From positions 1 to 64,000 of the forward strand of contig CAIKOA010000006.1 of the NCBI GenBank assembly GCA_903828955.1: 64,000 nucleotides of DNA. Reading direction: 5' to 3'. Below are positions 43,608-51,580 of this stretch, piece by piece; the first letter of the stretch is position 1, and each line of letters starts with the position of its first letter. The notes under the pieces were generated by a model. It made no database searches and was not told the origin of the DNA. It saw nothing but the letters and a program-made list of their open reading frames with translations. Both the position numbers and the translations under genes were made by a program. The DNA is from an uncultured Microcaldota archaeon. Its GTDB lineage: Archaea > Micrarchaeota > Micrarchaeia > Anstonellales > Bilamarchaeaceae.

Positions 43608-45338
43608 ATGGCCACGGAAACCAAAATAGACAGGATGGTAGCACTGCTTCAGGCCAACCGGAAAATGAGCTACAGGGCGCTTGCCCGCGAGCTTTCCATC
43701 CCAGAGGGGGTTATTGAGAAATTTGCGCTATGCCTGGAGGGCGCCGGGTTTGCCACATTGCATTACTCCATCAACATGATCTCAAACCCCACGATAACAC
43801 TTATCCCTTCGCTGGCAGAAGGGGAGGAGAAGCCCCACTTCGGCAAGCTGCTCAACCGATATGACATCATAAAGGAAGGCTCCACATTGGGAAAGGTGGA
43901 GATATTCGATTCACCCCAGGAACGCCGCCCGCTTTACATAATCACGCTTCCGGAGGCGACCCGCGCAACCCGCGCTTACCTGGAAGCCGTGAAGCTGGAA
44001 GTGGCCAAGACCTTCCAGGCATGGGTGGATGATAGCGACCCGGAGGAAAACCGCCGCCTTTTCGAAGGCCGCCAGAAACTCATCCGGAGCATAATACGCA
44101 GGGACCTTGCGCCTTCTTCCCACGCACTCGAGCAGCTCTCAAGAATCGTGCTTAACGAGATGTACGGCCTGGGGGAAATAGAAGCCCTCATAGAGGACAA
44201 GCATCTTGAGGAAGTCGCAATCAACACCTCCAAGCAGCCGGTTTCGGTATACCACAAGGTGTTCGGGTGGCTCAGGACCAACATCCTGATAAAGAACGAG
44301 GCTGAAACCGAGAACTTCTCGCAGCAGATTGCACGGAGGGTGGGAAGGCAGATAAGCACGCTTAACCCGATTCTGGATGCGCACCTTGGCTCAGGGGAGC
44401 GTGTGAATGCGACCCTCAGCCCCGTATCCGCCTACGGGAACACAATCACCATGCGCCTTTTTGCGAAGAACCCATGGACAATCATCAGCTTCATCAAGAA
44501 GGAGACCAACTGCATGTCGGTTGAGATGGCGGCGCTCCTATGGCAGGCAATGCACTACGAAATGAACATCCTCACCGCCGGAGGAACCGCAAGCGGAAAG
44601 ACCAGCGCCCTGAATGCGCTGCTTGCGTTGATACCTCCTTACCAGCGGATAGTCACCATCGAAGACACCCGCGAGCTCTATCTTCCAAGCTACCAGTGGA
44701 ACTGGGTTCCCCTCGTTACGCGGCTTCCAAACCCTGAAGGCATGGGGGAAGTCACGATGCTTGACCTGATGGTCAATTCATTGCGCATGCGGCCGGACAG
44801 GATCGTGCTCGGGGAAATCCGCCGCAAAAGGGAGGCGGAAGTATTCTTCGAGGCGATGCACACCGGGCACAGCGTTTATTCCACCGTCCATGCCGATAAC
44901 GGCCAGCAGGTCCTCACAAGGCTCCTGGAACCCCCCATCGAGATTCCGGCTTCCGAAGTAGAGGATGTGCATCTTCTCCTTGTGCAGTACCGCGACCGCA
45001 GGAAGAACATCCGCAGGACGCACGAAATATCCGAAGTAATTTGCGGGGTATCAGGCCCGGAACTGAACAGGGTATTCACCTGGAAGCCGCGCACCGACGG
45101 CTTCGAATCCGCCAAGGTTCCGCACCGATACATGGAAGAGCTCAACCAGCGCACCGGAATGACCGAATCGGAAGTCGTTTCGGACCAGAAGGACAAGATG
45201 AAGGTGCTGGAGTGGATGCTGAAGAACGGCCTCGAGGACATTGAGAGCGTCGGAAGGGTCATGAAGGCGTATTATTCGGATGTCCCCGGGATAGTGGCTG
45301 CCGCGGAAAAAGGCGTTTCGCCGCAGAAGGTGCTCTGA
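43608..45338 (+). CDS. Type II/IV secretion-type assembly ATPase (TadA/ArlI family)
   Basis: 576 residues from ATG 43608. N-terminal winged-helix-like segment (KIDRMVALLQANRKMSYRALARELSIPEGVIEKFALCLEGAGFATLHY), an intermediate domain, then the GspE core: EVAINTSKQPVSVYHK, GERVNATLSPVSAYGNTITMRLF, Walker A GGTASGKT (near 327-334), IVTIEDTREL, MRPDRIVLGEIRRKREAEVFFEAMHTGH (Walker B and His box) and STVHADN. A hexameric motor for filament assembly. The winged helix at the extreme N-terminus is unusual. Confidence 0.93.
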   Translation: MATETKIDRMVALLQANRKMSYRALARELSIPEGVIEKFALCLEGAGFATLHYSINMISNPTITLIPSLAEGEEKPHFGKLLNRYDIIKEGSTLGKVEIFDSPQERRPLYIITLPEATRATRAYLEAVKLEVAKTFQAWVDDSDPEENRRLFEGRQKLIRSIIRRDLAPSSHALEQLSRIVLNEMYGLGEIEALIEDKHLEEVAINTSKQPVSVYHKVFGWLRTNILIKNEAETENFSQQIARRVGRQISTLNPILDAHLGSGERVNATLSPVSAYGNTITMRLFAKNPWTIISFIKKETNCMSVEMAALLWQAMHYEMNILTAGGTASGKTSALNALLALIPPYQRIVTIEDTRELYLPSYQWNWVPLVTRLPNPEGMGEVTMLDLMVNSLRMRPDRIVLGEIRRKREAEVFFEAMHTGHSVYSTVHADNGQQVLTRLLEPPIEIPASEVEDVHLLLVQYRDRRKNIRRTHEISEVICGVSGPELNRVFTWKPRTDGFESAKVPHRYMEELNQRTGMTESEVVSDQKDKMKVLEWMLKNGLEDIESVGRVMKAYYSDVPGIVAAAEKGVSPQKVL

Positions 45339-45339
45339 C

Positions 45340-46230
45340 ATGCCAGACCGCATTCCGATAATGCTGCTTCCCCCGCAAACGGTGAAAAAACTCGGAAAAA
45401 GAACATTCCCCCCGGTAATGCTTCTTACCCCATTCTTCCCTTCGCTGAACAAAACCCTGCAGGAGATAAAGGCAGAATTTGGCGCCGATTCCTACATAGC
45501 CGCATCCCTTTTTTCATCCTTAATTTATGGGTTCATGTTTTTTCTGCTCGCATTTGCGCTGCTTTCATTCCGCAATCCGGCCGAGGGCGCAGTTGTTCCT
45601 GCGCTTGCGATGGGGTTTGCGTTCTGGCTGGCCTTCTTCTTCCTGCATATTTACTACCCAAACATCATCGTGAAGAAAATCGCGGCAACGGAGAACAAGG
45701 AATTGCTGTATGCGCTCCGCGAGATAATAATCGACGTTGAAGGGGGGGTGCCGCTTTTTGATTCCCTGAGGAATATTTCGGAAGCCGGCTACGGGTACAT
45801 TTCGCTTGATTTTGAAAGGGTGGTGCGCCAGATAGAAAGCGGCACTCCGGAACGAGAGGCATTGAAAGGGCTTGCGCTGCGGACCGAAAGCGAATTCCTC
45901 AAACGCGCCGCATGGCAGATGGTTAATGCGCTGGAATCCGGGGCAAAGATGAGCGACGCCCTGGAAGGGATTGCGATTTCCGTGGAGAACAACATCTTCA
46001 GGGAGATAAAGAACTACTCCACTAACCTGAACTTCCTGCTGTTGATTTACATGCTGGTGGGAGTGGTCGCACCCTCGCTCGGAATAACCTTCATGATTCT
46101 CCTTTCCGCTTTCAGCGGGCTTGGCGTGACAATGGAGTCCGTGCTATTGTCGGTGGTATGCACTTCGTTCATCCAGATAGCCCTTATAGGGTACATGGCC
46201 TCAACACGGCCGGACATTTTCGGGGGCTGA
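45340..46230 (+). CDS. TadC/ArlJ-type membrane assembly protein 1
   Basis: 296 residues, T2SSF domain: two N-terminal membrane helices (FFLLAFALLSF; AFWLAFFFLHIYYP), cytoplasmic four-helix part (LLYALREIIIDVEGGVPLFDSLRNISEAGYG ... ALESGAKMSDALEGIA) and two C-terminal helices. Platform protein that works with the ATPase. ATG lies 1 nt beyond the ATPase stop. Confidence 0.88.
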   Translation: MPDRIPIMLLPPQTVKKLGKRTFPPVMLLTPFFPSLNKTLQEIKAEFGADSYIAASLFSSLIYGFMFFLLAFALLSFRNPAEGAVVPALAMGFAFWLAFFFLHIYYPNIIVKKIAATENKELLYALREIIIDVEGGVPLFDSLRNISEAGYGYISLDFERVVRQIESGTPEREALKGLALRTESEFLKRAAWQMVNALESGAKMSDALEGIAISVENNIFREIKNYSTNLNFLLLIYMLVGVVAPSLGITFMILLSAFSGLGVTMESVLLSVVCTSFIQIALIGYMASTRPDIFGG

Positions 46231-46237
46231 GAAAAAA

Positions 46238-47269
46238 ATGGAAAAACAATCCGGCATCATGCGGAAAAGGCCTTTCCGGAGGGTTGGGGAGATACTTCCA
46301 GGGTTCGTCATGGGCCATTTCAGGCTTAAGCTCCAGCACGCCGGAATACGGGAGGACGTGCGGGTGTGGGTCGGAGAGAGGGCGCTGCTTGCGTTCCTGT
46401 GCGGGGCCCTTTTCCTCAGCCTGTATATTACGGTTACAGATCCACTAGTGGATTACGGCACCCTTGCGATTTGCGCGGGCCTGTTCCTGTGCGGCAACCT
46501 CCTGGTAATCTCGCTTGCGTACCTCCAGCTCTATTACCGCATGGCCGACCGCACAAGCACGATGGAGAGGATACTGCCTGATTTTCTTCTCCTCACTGTT
46601 TCCAACCTCAGGGCGGGCATGAGCCCCTTTGCGGCATTCGTGCAGGCCGCGCTGCCCGACTTTGGCGCCTTCTATGAGGAAGTGAAGCTGAGCACCGCCA
46701 AAACCGGAGGGAAAAGCTCGCTGGAAGACACGCTGAGCGAAATATCCGGCCATTTTGATTCCCACATCCTTCAGCGGACCGTGAGCCTCTTCACAAAGGG
46801 CCTGCGTTCAGGGGGGCACCTTGCACGGCTGCTCAATTCAATCGCGCAGGAAGTGCGCCGCATACAGGACCTGCGCGCCGAACTTGCGTCCTCAACGCGC
46901 GCTTACACGATATTCCTCACTTTCATCCTGGTTCTGGTAATGCCTTTCCTGCTTTCGGTCTCCACCCTCTTCGTCACGGTTTTCCTTAAGATCAATGCGG
47001 AGAATTCCTCCAGCACCGACATTTCAACGATATCCAACCTCCCCGCATTTTCCGGCGCCATACTGATAAGCGAGCAGGACATGGTGCTGATTTCCCTGAT
47101 AGTTGCGATCTCCACTTCCTTTTTCATGTCGGTCCTTGTAGGGGTCATACTCAAGGGGCGCGCGACGTACGGTATAAAGTATTTCCCGTTTTTTGCATGC
47201 GCAGCGGTGCTCATGTATCTTGCCTCCAAGCTATTCCTCGGCGCATTCCTTTCGGGCTTTGCCTCATGA
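46238..47269 (+). CDS. TadC/ArlJ-type membrane assembly protein 2
   Basis: 343 residues, second T2SSF protein: helices near 50-110, cytoplasmic ILPDFLLLTVSNLRAGMSPFAAFVQAALPDFG and GLRSGGHLARLLNSIAQEVRRIQDLRAELASSTRAYTIFLTFILVLVMPFLLS, then three C-terminal helices. Forms a pair with protein 1; the equivalent at 62146-63741 is a single fused protein. Confidence 0.88.
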   Translation: MEKQSGIMRKRPFRRVGEILPGFVMGHFRLKLQHAGIREDVRVWVGERALLAFLCGALFLSLYITVTDPLVDYGTLAICAGLFLCGNLLVISLAYLQLYYRMADRTSTMERILPDFLLLTVSNLRAGMSPFAAFVQAALPDFGAFYEEVKLSTAKTGGKSSLEDTLSEISGHFDSHILQRTVSLFTKGLRSGGHLARLLNSIAQEVRRIQDLRAELASSTRAYTIFLTFILVLVMPFLLSVSTLFVTVFLKINAENSSSTDISTISNLPAFSGAILISEQDMVLISLIVAISTSFFMSVLVGVILKGRATYGIKYFPFFACAAVLMYLASKLFLGAFLSGFAS

Positions 47270-47374
47270 ATTCTTTCAATTGCATGGGCAGGGAGGGGTT
47301 CCTCAGGGGCCAAATGGCACCCTGGCAATGCCGATTTTCCCCATCCCAGAAAGGTTTTAAACCTCACTTTCCAA

Positions 47375-47385
47375 GCTATATTTAA
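47375..47385 (+). promoter_or_regulatory. TATA box of major pilin
   Basis: gctatatttaa centred about 27 nt before the ATG at 47407. The aaaaggtgt just ahead of the start may act as a ribosome binding site. Separate promoter fits a pilin made in large amounts. Confidence 0.6.
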
Positions 47386-47406
47386 CAAAATAAAAGGTGT
47401 TATACA

Positions 47407-47853
47407 ATGAAAGGACAAGTTTCGACTGAATATCTGGTCATCCTGGCCGTTGTGCTCGTAGTGGCACTGGTCGTGGTGTACCTAGTAGGGGGTTTCTCCG
47501 GGCTCGGCGCGGGTTCGCTTGAAACGCAGAGCAAGAGCTATTGGGGCTCTACCTCTCCGTTTGCGGTCACGACCGTGCGTGTGGCAGGCACCAACATGGA
47601 GCTGCAGATGGCCAACAATGACCTCGAGCAGCTCATCCTGACGGACATCTCGATAAACGGGGCATCCGTCTATACCGGCACCAGCACCTTCACAAGCGGC
47701 GAGAGCAAGGTCATAAACGCGACAATTGCGGCCGACTGCGGAAATGCAGGGGTTCCCTACACCTATAACAACGTAGTGATTACCTACACAAAGGGCGGAA
47801 TCTCCGGGATTAAGCAGTCTGGGAACAAGCCCTTAGTGGGCAAGTGCTCCTGA
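47407..47853 (+). CDS. Major pilin / archaellin-like filament subunit
   Basis: 148 residues. Textbook class III signal: MKGQVSTEYLVILAVVLVVALVVVYLVGGF, predicted cleavage after KG. Mature protein 146 residues, T/S/N-rich beta head with two cysteines near the end (AADCGN, GKCS), which may form a disulfide. Own promoter in front, T-rich terminator behind. Likely the main subunit of the filament built by the upstream genes. Confidence 0.9.
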   Translation: MKGQVSTEYLVILAVVLVVALVVVYLVGGFSGLGAGSLETQSKSYWGSTSPFAVTTVRVAGTNMELQMANNDLEQLILTDISINGASVYTGTSTFTSGESKVINATIAADCGNAGVPYTYNNVVITYTKGGISGIKQSGNKPLVGKCS

Positions 47854-47855
47854 AT

Positions 47856-47893
47856 TGTTTTTTCTTTTCCTTTTTTTATTTTTAATTTTCTAA
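47856..47893 (+). terminator. T-rich terminator of pilin gene
   Basis: ttgttttttcttttcctttttttatttttaattttc starts 3 nt after the pilin stop codon. Long T-runs at the end of the locus. The remaining 47894-47995 spacer shows nothing else. Confidence 0.6.
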
Positions 47894-47995
47894 TTCCCTG
47901 CCACCAGTTGATCCTTTATCCTAACTTTGGACATGCCTTCAAAATTAGCTGTTTTTAGCGATATGCCCTTTCCGGGCAGAGAAGAAGTTCCACTT

Positions 47996-48574
47996 CTAGA
48001 GAAAAGCCCCAAATAGCGTTATATCCAGCTTTCCGGGCTTTATTATGAACGTCTTCACTCCGGCCGCAACCCCTGCCTCCTTGTCCCAGAAGCCGTCCCC
48101 GGTCATGAAGGTTTTGTTTTTGGGCATTTTGAACTCCTTCATAAGCGAGATGAGCATATCCGGAGAAGGCTTTGGATGTAAAACCGAATCCCTTCCCCTA
48201 ATCGCATCAACCGGAATATGCCCGGCCTCAACAACCTCTTTTATGGAAATTGTATTGTTATTGGAAGAAATCGCAACCTCGTGCCCCATCTTTCGTAGTG
48301 CAGCAAGAGTGGGAACGGTTGAAGGATACACAACAAAGTTCTTCTTCTGGATGCATTCCTTCTCATATTTCCTGAAAATCTGGTCTATGTGCGCCTTCCT
48401 TTCCGGGGTATTCCCAACCAGATTCGAAAGCGGGACAATGTGCATGGAATTGTCCAATTCCATTCCCTGCGCTTTTCCATACTGGAAAACCTCTTCCTTC
48501 ACCCCAGTATCCCAAGGGATCCCCCGCAGTTCCGCAAGAGTAGAATCAAAATCGAATACAAATAGCATAGGCAT
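47996..48574 (-). CDS. HAD-superfamily phosphatase-like protein
   Basis: 192 residues from the ATG at 48574 (MPMLFVFDFDSTL). A longer reading upstream crosses tRNA-Cys and is rejected. HAD motifs: FDFDSTL (motif I), ISSNN (motif II, Ser), KPSPDM (Lys) and MTGDGFWDKEAGVAAG (motif IV). Similar to phosphoglycolate phosphatase-type members with a helical cap. Substrate unknown. Confidence 0.87.
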   Translation of the reverse strand: MPMLFVFDFDSTLAELRGIPWDTGVKEEVFQYGKAQGMELDNSMHIVPLSNLVGNTPERKAHIDQIFRKYEKECIQKKNFVVYPSTVPTLAALRKMGHEVAISSNNNTISIKEVVEAGHIPVDAIRGRDSVLHPKPSPDMLISLMKEFKMPKNKTFMTGDGFWDKEAGVAAGVKTFIIKPGKLDITLFGAFL

Positions 48575-48601
48575 TCCCAATCCAGTACAAACTTCAGAAA
48601 A

Positions 48602-48672
48602 AGCCGAGATAGGGAATCGAACCCCACTATCCCGGTCTGCAGCCGGGTGCATAGCCACTCTGCCATCTCGGC
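48602..48672 (-). tRNA. tRNA-Cys(GCA)
   Basis: 71 nt. Acceptor GCCGAGA/TCTCGGC with U73, the Cys identity base. Anticodon stem CCCGG/CCGGG and loop CTGCAGA (anticodon GCA). Intron-free. 28 bp upstream of the HAD gene on the same strand. Confidence 0.94.
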
Positions 48673-48714
48673 ACCTAAACTGGAAATAAAATATCAAAGA
48701 AAGAATTTAAGGAG

Positions 48715-49743
48715 TTACTGCTTGTTCAGGAAAGAAGCGAAGTCCCTCCTCTTCCTTCCCTTCCAGTTTCCCTTGTGGTAGGCGTAAGAAGCCATTATGG
48801 GCATCCCGATCGTCGCTTCGCAGTAAACCATCTGCTCATTCCCCTGGTCTACCTTTCCCCAGGAGTTCGCCTCTTTCAATGTGGAGCCTGAAAGCGCGCC
48901 ATCACGTTCATCCGCAACCGTAAGCTGGATTGCATACTTGTGCATAGGAGCTTCTTTTCCAAGAATATCCGTAGCGACTACCGTATCCTGCGTAAAGTTC
49001 TTCGGAACCCCGCCTCCAATCATTAAAATTCCGGTTTCCTTCGCCTCCAATTTAACTTTGGTAAGCTCAAGGAAATCCTTCGCCGAATCAAGCGAAACAT
49101 GCTTCTTCGGGTTGTGCCACTGGTGGTAAAGCAATCCAAAGCCCGCAGAGCAGTCCGAGAACGCAGGCACGAATATGGGCACTCCGTGCTTGTATGCGGA
49201 ATAAACCACCGAAGTGCGCTTAGGCCCGCCGTTCTTCTCAAGGTACTTTCCCATCTCAAAAATAAATTCCCTTGAAGAATAGGGTTTAGGCTCAAGCGAA
49301 TCCGCAATCTTCGCAGTCGTCATGTCGCAGATTCGGAGCTCGTCTTCGTCTATATAAGTATCATAAATCCTGTCTATGTGCTTCACGCGCAGATCATTGT
49401 CATCAACCATCGGAGTCCCCTTGTAGTGCTTGAATCCAAGGGCCTCAAAGAAGTCCTGGTCAACCATTATTGCGCCAGTGGAAACAATCGCATCCACCAT
49501 ATTGTTCTCAACCATGTCCACTACAACGTCCTTCAACCCGGCGGAAAATAGCGAGCCCGCAAGGCAAAGGATTACCGAGCAATCTTTATCCGCAAGCATC
49601 TGGTCGTAGATTTTTGCGGCGCGCGCCAGATTCCGTGCCTGGAACGCCATATTGGAGAAATCCTCAACCATCGCAACCGTATTGTATTTCTTTATGTCAA
49701 TGTGCTTTATTTCCTTGCTCAAATATTCTTTTTTAGAATTCAT
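48715..49743 (-). CDS. dys: Deoxyhypusine synthase
   Basis: 342 residues. NAD-binding features VILCLAGSLFSAGLKDVV, DAIVSTGA, VPIFVPAFSDCSAGFGL, and the active-site lysine segment EANSWGKVD with the C-terminal EATIGMP. Transfers the butylamine part of spermidine to a lysine of aIF5A, the first step of hypusine formation. aIF5A is not in this window. Confidence 0.95.
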   Translation of the reverse strand: MNSKKEYLSKEIKHIDIKKYNTVAMVEDFSNMAFQARNLARAAKIYDQMLADKDCSVILCLAGSLFSAGLKDVVVDMVENNMVDAIVSTGAIMVDQDFFEALGFKHYKGTPMVDDNDLRVKHIDRIYDTYIDEDELRICDMTTAKIADSLEPKPYSSREFIFEMGKYLEKNGGPKRTSVVYSAYKHGVPIFVPAFSDCSAGFGLLYHQWHNPKKHVSLDSAKDFLELTKVKLEAKETGILMIGGGVPKNFTQDTVVATDILGKEAPMHKYAIQLTVADERDGALSGSTLKEANSWGKVDQGNEQMVYCEATIGMPIMASYAYHKGNWKGRKRRDFASFLNKQ

Positions 49744-49797
49744 AGGGATAAAGATATTTCGAAGTCTTTTTATGTTTTGTTTTTCTTAAGTTCCCTT

Positions 49798-50307
49798 ATG
49801 AAGGCAATTTTTGCCCTTTTCGGGCTTTTCCTGATATTTGCGGGGATTTCCTTTGCAGAGGACAACGTCACAAACTATACGCACTACTGCTTTCGCACCT
49901 GCTGCCTGGATGCGGATGCGATCTACAGCGAAGGGCCCCCCCAGAAATGCACAAACCCCGGGCCGGATTTCGAACAAAGCCAGCAAAGGTGCATGGAAAG
50001 ATGCATGCACGATTTAGGCTTCTATTACAATGGAAGCGATTACATCCCCCCAGGCATCTCCAGCCCGCCTCCTGAAGAAAATGCAAGTGCGCAAGTCCAG
50101 CCAAATGAAAGCGCCCTTCCTAAAGAAGAGCCTCTTTTACCAGCCAATGTTTCCGCCCCAGAGCCCATCCCTTCCAATTTGAGCAGCGTGCCGCTTCCAC
50201 AAAAAGGCGATTACCCGGAGAAGGAAAAAACAGGGGGCCTCTGCACTTTAGGTTTTGCGCTTTTATTTCCACTGTTCTTCCGAAAATATGGCACCAATAA
50301 TATTTAG
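49798..50307 (+). CDS. Exported cysteine-rich protein with C-terminal hydrophobic anchor
   Basis: 169 residues from ATG 49798 (signal peptide MKAIFALFGLFLIFAGISFA). Cysteine pattern C-x3-CC-x14-C-x13-C-x3-C matches the small exported protein at 4497-4826. A Pro/Glu/Ser linker follows, then CTLGFALLFPLFFRKYG, a possible membrane anchor or sorting-like tail. No family recognised. Confidence 0.78.
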   Translation: MKAIFALFGLFLIFAGISFAEDNVTNYTHYCFRTCCLDADAIYSEGPPQKCTNPGPDFEQSQQRCMERCMHDLGFYYNGSDYIPPGISSPPPEENASAQVQPNESALPKEEPLLPANVSAPEPIPSNLSSVPLPQKGDYPEKEKTGGLCTLGFALLFPLFFRKYGTNNI

Positions 50308-50327
50308 ATAAATCGCAAGAAGCAGAA

Positions 50328-50392
50328 GGAACCTCTAAGGGTTTTTGGATACCCGTTTTTGCCGTGAATAATACAGGCAGCCAAAAACGGGA
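50328..50392 (-). repeat. Copy A of tRNA-associated repeat element
   Basis: ggaacctctaagg ... ttttggata, then a 40-nt core (50352-50391) with inverted ends cccgtttttg / caaaaacggg. The core matches copy B (56163-56202) at 31 of 40 positions, and the flank ggaacc(t/c)ctaagg..tttttggata is shared too. Each copy lies directly behind the 3' end of a minus-strand tRNA sequence. May act as a terminator/processing hairpin or be a small mobile sequence. Confidence 0.6.
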
Positions 50393-50427
50393 CGGGCTTG
50401 GGGGGATTTGAACCCCCGGCCTCCGGA
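50393..50427 (-). pseudogene. Duplicated 3' half of tRNA-Lys
   Basis: 35 nt identical, except for one base, to the 3' half of tRNA-Lys at 50569-50603 (anticodon stem 3' strand, variable loop, T arm, acceptor strand CAAGCCC and G73). No 5' half (GGGCTTG...) is found nearby. The single change gives stem TCCGG instead of TCCGT. Interpretations: attachment-site scar of an integrated element, or 3' half of a disrupted tRNA such as Lys(CTT). Confidence 0.7.
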
Positions 50428-50462
50428 CACCAGGCAAGGGGGGGCGTCCCCCTCGCCTAGTG
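50428..50462 (-). other. GC-rich hairpin abutting the tRNA-Lys 3' half
   Basis: In the minus-strand sense CACTAGGC pairs with GCCTGGTG (one G-U) around an inner GGGGG/CCCCC stem. The hairpin closes exactly at the boundary of the duplicated tRNA sequence. The G-U pair makes it consistent only in the RNA of the tRNA strand. 50463-50568 holds nothing else I recognise. Confidence 0.55.
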
Positions 50463-50568
50463 GAACCTACTCCCCCTCAACTTCGGATGCCATTCTTCAT
50501 TCTGTCTAAGCGGCGCATGGTTCTGATGCAACATGCGAAATCCAAAAATACAAATTCAGGAATAGAAT

Positions 50569-50643
50569 CGGGCTTGGGGGGATTTGAACCCCCGGCCTAC
50601 GGATTAAAAGTCCGCCGCTCTGACCAAGCTGAGCTACAAGCCC
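50569..50643 (-). tRNA. tRNA-Lys(TTT)
   Basis: 75 nt. Acceptor GGGCTTG/CAAGCCC with G73. Anticodon stem GCGGA/TCCGT around loop CTTTTAA (anticodon TTT). T arm GGGGG-TTCAAAT-CCCCC. No intron. Its 3' half is repeated 142 nt downstream. Confidence 0.94.
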
Positions 50644-50701
50644 GTAAAAAGTGCAGCTATATTAGGATAGCATAAAGGATAAAAAGCACTCTCCTTCCCT
50701 T

Positions 50702-51478
50702 TCAGTATTTCTCTATCTCCGCCCCATACTCCTTTGCAAGCGCCTCAACAATATCTTTCTGCCATCTATTGGTGCCCTTCTTCTCTATCAAAATCCCCTG
50801 CGTCTTCTCCGCGCTTTTCTCCATTGCCTGCTTGAAAGTATCCATCTTCAGCGTTTCAATATGGTATTTCGGGAGAATGTGCCCGGCAGCCCTCTCTTCG
50901 CGCAAGCCCATCTTCGTAAATTCCTGCGAATAGTGCCCGCCCCCAATGCAGAAGTAAGTTTCAAAGGAAGCATCCGATTCCAGCATCCTCATCACCGCCT
51001 CCGCAACGATTTTAGCGGCAGTCAGATTCACCCATTCCTTTTCAGAGCTCCCGATTTCCACATACATTATGGGTGCGGAGCAGGTCGGCCCGTGGTGGTC
51101 CACCTCCATGTTCACGTTCCAGCCAAGCCCATATTTCCTGTTCCCATCATCCAGCCCAAGGAGAACCTCCTTCATTTTGGAAGCCCAGACCGTATTCAGG
51201 GTGCGCGGAACCCCGCCTAATTCCGCCTTATCCCAGTTCCCGGGCACATGCACCGTTAAAGTAGGATATTCCTTCTCGCTCCTGTGCGTAGAGAGCACAA
51301 CGATGCAATCCGTTTCAAATTCATAGGGGATTTCCAGCATTCCATTTACTTTTGTATCCAGAAGAAGGTGCTTCCCGTACTTCCACCCCTCCCCAGTATC
51401 TTCGGAGAACCAGTTCTCAATGAGCACCTGCGCCGGATTTCCGCTTGCAGGCACTTTTGAGCTGAAAAGCAAGTGCAT
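50702..51478 (-). CDS. dtdA: D-aminoacyl-tRNA deacylase DtdA (GEK1 type)
   Basis: 258 residues. Family signatures: STHRSEKEYPTLTVHVPGNW, MEVDHHGPTCSAPIMYVEIGSSEKEW, and CIGGGHYSQEFTKMGL. The enzyme frees tRNAs mischarged with D-amino acids; it is the archaeal/plant form, unrelated to bacterial Dtd. Zinc-dependent in known members, consistent with the conserved histidines. Confidence 0.94.
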   Translation of the reverse strand: MHLLFSSKVPASGNPAQVLIENWFSEDTGEGWKYGKHLLLDTKVNGMLEIPYEFETDCIVVLSTHRSEKEYPTLTVHVPGNWDKAELGGVPRTLNTVWASKMKEVLLGLDDGNRKYGLGWNVNMEVDHHGPTCSAPIMYVEIGSSEKEWVNLTAAKIVAEAVMRMLESDASFETYFCIGGGHYSQEFTKMGLREERAAGHILPKYHIETLKMDTFKQAMEKSAEKTQGILIEKKGTNRWQKDIVEALAKEYGAEIEKY

Positions 51479-51580
51479 ATGTTAAAACCCGCCAAAACAA
51501 TTATAATAACGTTAGCGCCCATCTATATTTATATGATGGGGAAGTTCGCAGCATATTTCTACTTCAGGGGTGGCTTCTAG

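Noticed and set aside
48575-48697. N-terminal extension of the HAD protein
   Set aside because: It would be translated through the tRNA-Cys gene and has no domain homology.
50393-50643. Permuted tRNA (3' half before 5' half)
   Set aside because: No 5' half follows the duplicated 3' half in the transcription direction; the complete tRNA-Lys lies upstream of it.
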